A stretch of DNA of 33,515 nt from positions 1-33,515 of the IMG/VR virus record IMGVR_UViG_3300020061_000018. The stretch is one strand, 5' to 3'. Numbering within the stretch: the first letter of the stretch is position 1; every line of letters starts with the position of its first letter. The notes below the pieces were generated by a model that was not told where the DNA came from, searched no databases, and was given only the letters and a program-made list of their open reading frames with translations. This DNA comes from a virus. A program made the translations under genes and the position numbers. This document shows positions 30,734-33,515 of this stretch, in pieces.

Positions 30734-30969
30734 GCGGCTCTCCGCCTCTCGGGGGGCTGCCAGTCGATAGGGATCAGCCGATAAATCTTCTCGACCGTCT
30801 CGACCGTGGGGTTCCAACTGGGCTTGAGCGCCAGCCGCAACGTCTTCTCGTCGATACCCGCCAGCGCTGCGATCTGGCGCCGGGGCCGCTCCCCATTGGA
30901 GGCAAGCCATGCCTGAACAAGAGAAACGGCCTTGGTGGCGGGAGACTGGGCGGCTTGGGCTCTGATCAT
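30730..30969 (-). CDS. Cro-like HTH regulator
   Basis: 79 residues from ATG 30969. The core RRQIAALAGIDEKTLRLALKPSWNPTVETVEKIYRLIP is a helix-turn-helix: helix RQIAALAG, turn, recognition helix EKTLRLAL, then a third helix. It is the first gene of the leftward operon, divergent from the repressor, with the operator directly between its -35 and -10. No Shine-Dalgarno is visible; the -10 predicts a start site at the ATG, so the mRNA may be leaderless. By position it is the Cro analogue; the longer ATG at 31011 would put the operator inside the gene and is rejected. Confidence 0.7.
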   Translation of the reverse strand: MIRAQAAQSPATKAVSLVQAWLASNGERPRRQIAALAGIDEKTLRLALKPSWNPTVETVEKIYRLIPIDWQPPERRRAA

Positions 30970-30975
30970 GCGGAT

Positions 30976-31004
30976 AATATGCGGAACACTTTCCGCGTCG
31001 TCAA
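30976..31004 (-). promoter_or_regulatory. Leftward early promoter with operator
   Basis: -35 TTGACG (31004-30999), 17-bp spacer, -10 CATATT (30981-30976). A perfect inverted repeat GCGGAA-N4-TTCCGC (30996-30981) fills the spacer, so a bound repressor would block RNA polymerase. Drives the Cro-like gene and the early operon. Confidence 0.7.
30981..30996. promoter_or_regulatory. Operator O1 (perfect)
   Basis: GCGGAACACTTTCCGC, a perfect 6-bp inverted repeat with a 4-bp centre, lying in the leftward promoter spacer. Confidence 0.75.
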
Positions 31005-31013
31005 GAGCCAAAA

Positions 31014-31029
31014 GCGGAAAAGGTGCCGT
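31014..31029. promoter_or_regulatory. Operator O2 (degenerate)
   Basis: GCGGAA followed by AAGGTGCCGT: left half identical to O1, right half 4 of 6. Centre-to-centre distance from O1 is 33 bp. It lies close to the proposed -35 of the repressor promoter. Confidence 0.5.
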
Positions 31030-31058
31030 TCGGATTAAAATCCTGCGTCGGGCATAAT
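31029..31058 (+). promoter_or_regulatory. Weak repressor-maintenance promoter
   Basis: -10 CATAAT at 31053-31058 lies 6 bp before the ATG at 31065, with a poor -35 (TTCGGA, 31029-31034). The spacing predicts a leaderless repressor mRNA. A weak -35 fits a promoter that needs activation, as with lambda PRM; that role is inferred. Confidence 0.5.
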
Positions 31059-31064
31059 GGTGCG

Positions 31065-31787
31065 ATGCAAATAACCGCCAATCACCGCCGCACTGCCTTG
31101 CGCGCGTTCATGGACCGCGAGGGGCTGAAGACGCGGACCTGGGAAGAGGCTGCCGGAATGAACGGCACCCTGCGCAAGTTCTTGGAGGGCAAGTCCAAGA
31201 CGATGAACGATGCGACCTACATCCGCCTGGCAGAGGCTGCATTCAAGTTTTGCGGCCGCCCTGTGACAACGACGGAGCTACAAGTGAGTCAAAAACCTGT
31301 AGAATTGCGGCTTACCTACGAAGGAGATCGCGATTCAGACGTGCGACAACTTGACCACCACCCGCAAGTGTCACATTCTGGGGAAAAGGAGAACACTCTG
31401 AAGGTGTTCGAATCGTCCCCCGGGGGCGATGCCGGGGGGTTTCTGATGGAACGCGTATCTGTTCACAGGGTCGGCAAACCAACACGGATTGCCGAGCGAG
31501 ACGACGTTTTTGCTTTCCATGTCGTGACCAATGATATGGCCGAGAAGTTCAGGCCCGGCGACATGGTTATTGTCGAGCAGCACCGGGCGCCCCGCGAAAC
31601 CGACTATGTATTGGTCGAGATGAAATCCGAGCCCCCTGCCCTGCGTCCGATGCTCCTCAAGAAGCTGATCACCGCCGGCGCCGACAAAATCACGCTCGCC
31701 CAGCTCAAGCCGCCCAAGGAATTCGACGTGGACCGGAAGAAGATCGAACGGATCTACCGGGTCATGGAAATCGTCGATCTGGTCTAA
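31065..31787 (+). CDS. CI-like repressor, S24 fold with Asp in place of nucleophile Ser
   Basis: 240 residues. The N-terminal ~65 residues (RTALRAFMDREGLKTRTWEEAAGMNGTLRKFLEG) form an HTH. The C-terminal half has the LexA/CI peptidase arrangement: Ala-Gly cleavage site at A123-G124, then FHVVTNDMAEKFRPGDMVIVEQ and a Lys pair K199-K200 in LLKKLI. The usual SM of VxGdSM is replaced by DM (D157), so the serine needed for self-cleavage is absent, while the cleavage site and Lys remain at the right spacing. It is rightward, flanked by operators, and has no Shine-Dalgarno; an upstream in-frame ATG at 31023 adds 14 residues but has no better support. Confidence 0.8.
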   Translation: MQITANHRRTALRAFMDREGLKTRTWEEAAGMNGTLRKFLEGKSKTMNDATYIRLAEAAFKFCGRPVTTTELQVSQKPVELRLTYEGDRDSDVRQLDHHPQVSHSGEKENTLKVFESSPGGDAGGFLMERVSVHRVGKPTRIAERDDVFAFHVVTNDMAEKFRPGDMVIVEQHRAPRETDYVLVEMKSEPPALRPMLLKKLITAGADKITLAQLKPPKEFDVDRKKIERIYRVMEIVDLV

Positions 31788-31924
31788 ACCTATATTCTAA
31801 AAGAGTAATTCGCGGATAATTCGCCGCTCCGCACCTGTGCAAGAAATCTGGAATACTTTCCGCATTAGCTATTGACGATTGCGGAATACAATCCCATACT
31901 CCCCTCACTAACCAAGGGGACAAC
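31788..31924 (+). promoter_or_regulatory. Rightward promoter region with operator pair
   Basis: -35 TTGACG (31872-31877), 17-bp spacer, -10 CATACT (31895-31900). Operator O3 CTGGAATACTTTCCGC (31848-31863) is upstream, O4 GCGGAATACAATCCCA (31881-31896) fills the spacer; their centres are 33 bp apart. A short repeat TAATTCGC occurs twice near 31806-31823. It drives the lipoprotein-to-Rad52 chain. Confidence 0.65.
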
Positions 31925-32344
31925 ATGCACAAGCCGCTCGCCATTCTCTCACTCCTCGCGCTCGGGGCCTGCGCCGGCCGCGCTCCGGCTCCGGTCTCGG
32001 TCGTCCAGGCACAGGACCGCTACTCGGACTGCGCTGCCATCCAGATCGAATCCGAGGCCAACGCCAAGAAGATATCGGCCCTTGGTGGCGAGGAAGGCGG
32101 CAAGACGGCTCAGAACGTCGCCGCTGGTGTCGCCGGGCTGTTCTTCTTCCCGCTCTGGTTCGCCATGGATTTTCAGGGTGCCGCCTCGAAGGAGGGAGCC
32201 GCCCTGCAGAGCCGCCAGCAGTACCTCGCGGTGATGTCCGAGCAGAAGCGCTGCGCCGGGGCAAGTTCCACCACTTGGCAGGTTCAGGGCGCGGGCGTTG
32301 AGCAGCCCGTTGTCGGACGCGACGACTACAAGGCGGTGAAGTGA
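31925..32344 (+). CDS. Lipoprotein
   Basis: 139 residues; AAGGGGA precedes the ATG. The signal MHKPLAILSLLALGACAG has a lipobox LGAC, with lipid attachment at Cys17. The mature part has helices (YSDCAAIQIESEANAKKISALGGEEG), a hydrophobic stretch GLFFFPLWFAMDF and then EGAALQSRQQYLAVMSEQKRC. This looks like alphaproteobacterial chromosomal lipoproteins, so it may be an acquired gene. As first gene of the rightward promoter it could be expressed early; cell-envelope modification or exclusion is inferred. Confidence 0.75.
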   Translation: MHKPLAILSLLALGACAGRAPAPVSVVQAQDRYSDCAAIQIESEANAKKISALGGEEGGKTAQNVAAGVAGLFFFPLWFAMDFQGAASKEGAALQSRQQYLAVMSEQKRCAGASSTTWQVQGAGVEQPVVGRDDYKAVK

Positions 32345-32628
32345 TGGACAGTATGATGGCCGAGTACGCCCGCGACGACGCAGAGAATGCGTTGGACGCG
32401 CTGGAGGCTTCCAAGGCTCGCTGTATGTTGGAAATCCAAGCCGCCGTCGATGGCCTCGCCTCCTTCTGCGGTGCCTCACAGAGCGTCCGTAGGGCCTGTC
32501 TGGATGCCATTGCTGACGAGCTGGGCGATCTCACGTGGGATCGCCGCGAGGAGCTGAAGGAGCTGATCTCCGATCTCTCGGACCAGATTTCACGGGCTGA
32601 CGCGCCCTACTCCACACGGGCCGCATGA
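32344..32628 (+). CDS. Small acidic helical protein
   Basis: 94 residues from ATG 32344 in a TGATG junction. DSMMAEYARDDAENALDALEASKARCMLEIQAAVDGLASFC, then CLDAIADELGDLTWDRREELKELISDLSDQIS: nearly all helix, acidic. No known motif. Confidence 0.6.
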   Translation: MDSMMAEYARDDAENALDALEASKARCMLEIQAAVDGLASFCGASQSVRRACLDAIADELGDLTWDRREELKELISDLSDQISRADAPYSTRAA

Positions 32629-32945
32629 TGGCGAAGGCAATAGCTCGCGCGCTTGATGCCGCGCGCCCAGCTCGTCCCGCATCAACGCCGGGACCTTGGG
32701 TTGCTATCCAGGGTCTTGCGGATAACGAATGGACGCTCTCCCGTTATGAAGATTCCCAATATATCGGACGCTTCACTGCGAGCAGTCGCACGCTCAAGGA
32801 CGGCAGGCACGACGCCAGTCTAATCGCCGCAGCGCCAGACATGCTGGCTGCCTTGAAAGCCATACAGTCGGAAACTGATCCGCCAATTGGTACGCCGCAT
32901 CACGCTGTTAATGCAGCCATCGCCAAAGCCGAGGGCCGGTCATGA
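32625..32945 (+). CDS. Early protein with LIAAAPDML motif
   Basis: 106 residues from ATG 32625 (ATGA overlap). A basic start (AKAIARALDAARPARPAS), PGPWVAIQGLADNEWTLSRYEDSQYIGRF, then GRHDASLIAAAPDMLAALKAIQSE and AVNAAIAKAEGRS. The D-A-x-LIAAAPD-x-L-x-ALK signature occurs in many uncharacterised phage early proteins; no activity is known to me. Confidence 0.65.
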   Translation: MMAKAIARALDAARPARPASTPGPWVAIQGLADNEWTLSRYEDSQYIGRFTASSRTLKDGRHDASLIAAAPDMLAALKAIQSETDPPIGTPHHAVNAAIAKAEGRS

Positions 32946-32989
32946 TCAAGAAGGGCCGCAGAAGGAATACCAAGAGGAAGGCACCATGA
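32942..32989 (+). CDS. Possible 15-residue basic micro-ORF
   Basis: MIKKGRRRNTKRKAP: starts in ATGA overlap with the previous stop and ends in ATGA overlap with the next start. Half of its residues are Lys/Arg. It may only act as a coupling leader for the next gene. Confidence 0.3.
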   Translation: MIKKGRRRNTKRKAP

Positions 32990-33159
32990 GCCCGGACACC
33001 CTCTCCTATCCCCGCGTTCGATATACCACTTGGTGGTGCCGAATGGATGCAAGGGGAGAACCTATCTCTGCAACGCATAATCAATCGACGGCAGAGAGAT
33101 GGCTTTCAGATGGTTATCGCGTGGAGAGCAAGCTGATCGAGGAGCGATTCGATGCCTGA
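32986..33159 (+). CDS. Small hypothetical protein
   Basis: 57 residues from ATG 32986, with AGAGGAAGG just upstream. SPDTLSYPRVRYTTWWCRMDARGEPISATHNQSTAERWLSDGYRVESKLIEERF: beta with a short helix. Overlaps the next gene by 8 bp. An upstream start would extend into the previous gene and is not needed. Confidence 0.55.
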   Translation: MSPDTLSYPRVRYTTWWCRMDARGEPISATHNQSTAERWLSDGYRVESKLIEERFDA

Positions 33160-33310
33160 CCATGTAGTCCTCGACGCGGTGCGCATGACGCCTGCGGAAA
33201 AAGCTTGGTCCATCAAATGGATGGCCGACAAGGGCGAGCCGCTGTGGCGCATCAGCGAGGCCGCAAGATTGCTCGCCATGCAGTTGGATGAGGAGAAGGC
33301 TCGTGATTGA
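33152..33310 (+). CDS. Small hypothetical protein before Rad52
   Basis: 52 residues from ATG 33152, with GAGGAG at good spacing. PDHVVLDAVRMTPAEKAWSIKWMADKGEPLWRISEAARLLAMQLDEEKARD: helical with an HTH-like WRISEAARLLAM segment. It overlaps the Rad52-like gene by 8 bp. Unknown role. Confidence 0.5.
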   Translation: MPDHVVLDAVRMTPAEKAWSIKWMADKGEPLWRISEAARLLAMQLDEEKARD

Positions 33311-33515
33311 TTTCAAAGCCTTGGCCGCGCCGTTCGAGCCGTCTGAAATAAGCTGGCGCGTCGGCTCCGTCACCAAGGACAAGCTGAAGGGCATGGCGCT
33401 CGCCTACCTCGACGCCCGCGCCGTGGCTGATCGGCTCGACGCTGTGTGCGGCCCGGATGGTTGGCAGTGCCGCTATAGTCACGCCGCGCAGAAAACCGTG
33501 TGCGATATCGGCATC
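33303..33515 (+). CDS. Rad52-like single-strand annealing protein (N-terminal part)
   Basis: Open to the window edge: 71 codons from GTG 33303, behind AGGAGAAGG. IDFKALAAPFEPSEISWRVGSV, then LKGMALAYLDARAVADRLDAVCGPDGWQCRYSHA matches the conserved start of the Rad52/Rad22 family (YLDARAVxDRLDxVCGPxxWQ). Such phage annealing proteins pair single DNA strands in recombination. The catalytic-like ring core lies beyond the edge. Confidence 0.8.
   Translation, partial: MIDFKALAAPFEPSEISWRVGSVTKDKLKGMALAYLDARAVADRLDAVCGPDGWQCRYSHAAQKTVCDIGI

Noticed and set aside
1-33515. tRNA genes, CRISPR arrays, insertion sequences, integrase
   Set aside because: I looked for cloverleaf-like sequence, regularly spaced repeats, transposase and integrase motifs and saw none in this window.

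Overview
The window is a large part of a tailed, short-tailed (podovirus-like) temperate phage or prophage genome of about 60% G+C, probably from an alphaproteobacterial host. The phage call rests on a complete head and tail gene series (small and large terminase, portal, scaffold, major capsid, adaptor, nozzle-like tail protein, ejection proteins, beta-helix tailspike). The temperate call rests on a CI-like repressor between two operator-bearing promoters. The host is inferred from overall gene style and composition, not proven. Both ends are cut inside genes: the tailspike at position 1 and a Rad52-like annealing protein at 33515.

Layout. The control region (30969-31924) holds a leftward Cro-like gene, a rightward repressor gene and two similar promoters, each TTGACG-N17-CATAYT with an operator in the spacer and a second operator about 33 bp upstream. 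Rightward from it (31925-33515) runs a short chain of tightly coupled genes: a lipoprotein, four small unknown proteins, a micro-ORF and the Rad52-like protein. Leftward from it (30969 down to 20520) runs a long early operon of small genes. It includes several one-helix membrane peptides, a DnaA domain IV-like protein, a DUF1064 nuclease-like protein, winged-helix and HTH proteins, a replication initiator with a putative helicase loader, a glycosyltransferase and a secreted Pro-rich protein. Almost all neighbours overlap by ATGA or TGATG, so translation is probably coupled throughout.

The late module continues leftward: TerS (20520), a 298-bp repeat-containing gap, TerL, small proteins, portal, scaffold and major capsid. 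These are followed by a stem-loop, a second glycosyltransferase-like protein, adaptor, tail proteins, a GNAT-like protein, an S74 chaperone-domain protein, a tail lysozyme, two or three ejection proteins and the tailspike. No integrase, endolysin/holin cassette, helicase or DNA polymerase is visible; replication therefore probably relies on host enzymes, and the missing modules may lie outside the window.

Most notable: (i) a 15/16 match to the universal bacterial parS sequence at the end of a gene at 21903-21918; (ii) matched operator pairs on both sides of a repressor that has an Ala-Gly cleavage site but Asp where the S24 serine should be; (iii) a hairpin-dense 280-bp intergenic region in the early operon; (iv) two places where strong coding signal appears in an overlapping frame (25511-25690 and 29403-29618); (v) several one-helix peptides under 40 residues joined into the operons by start/stop overlap.
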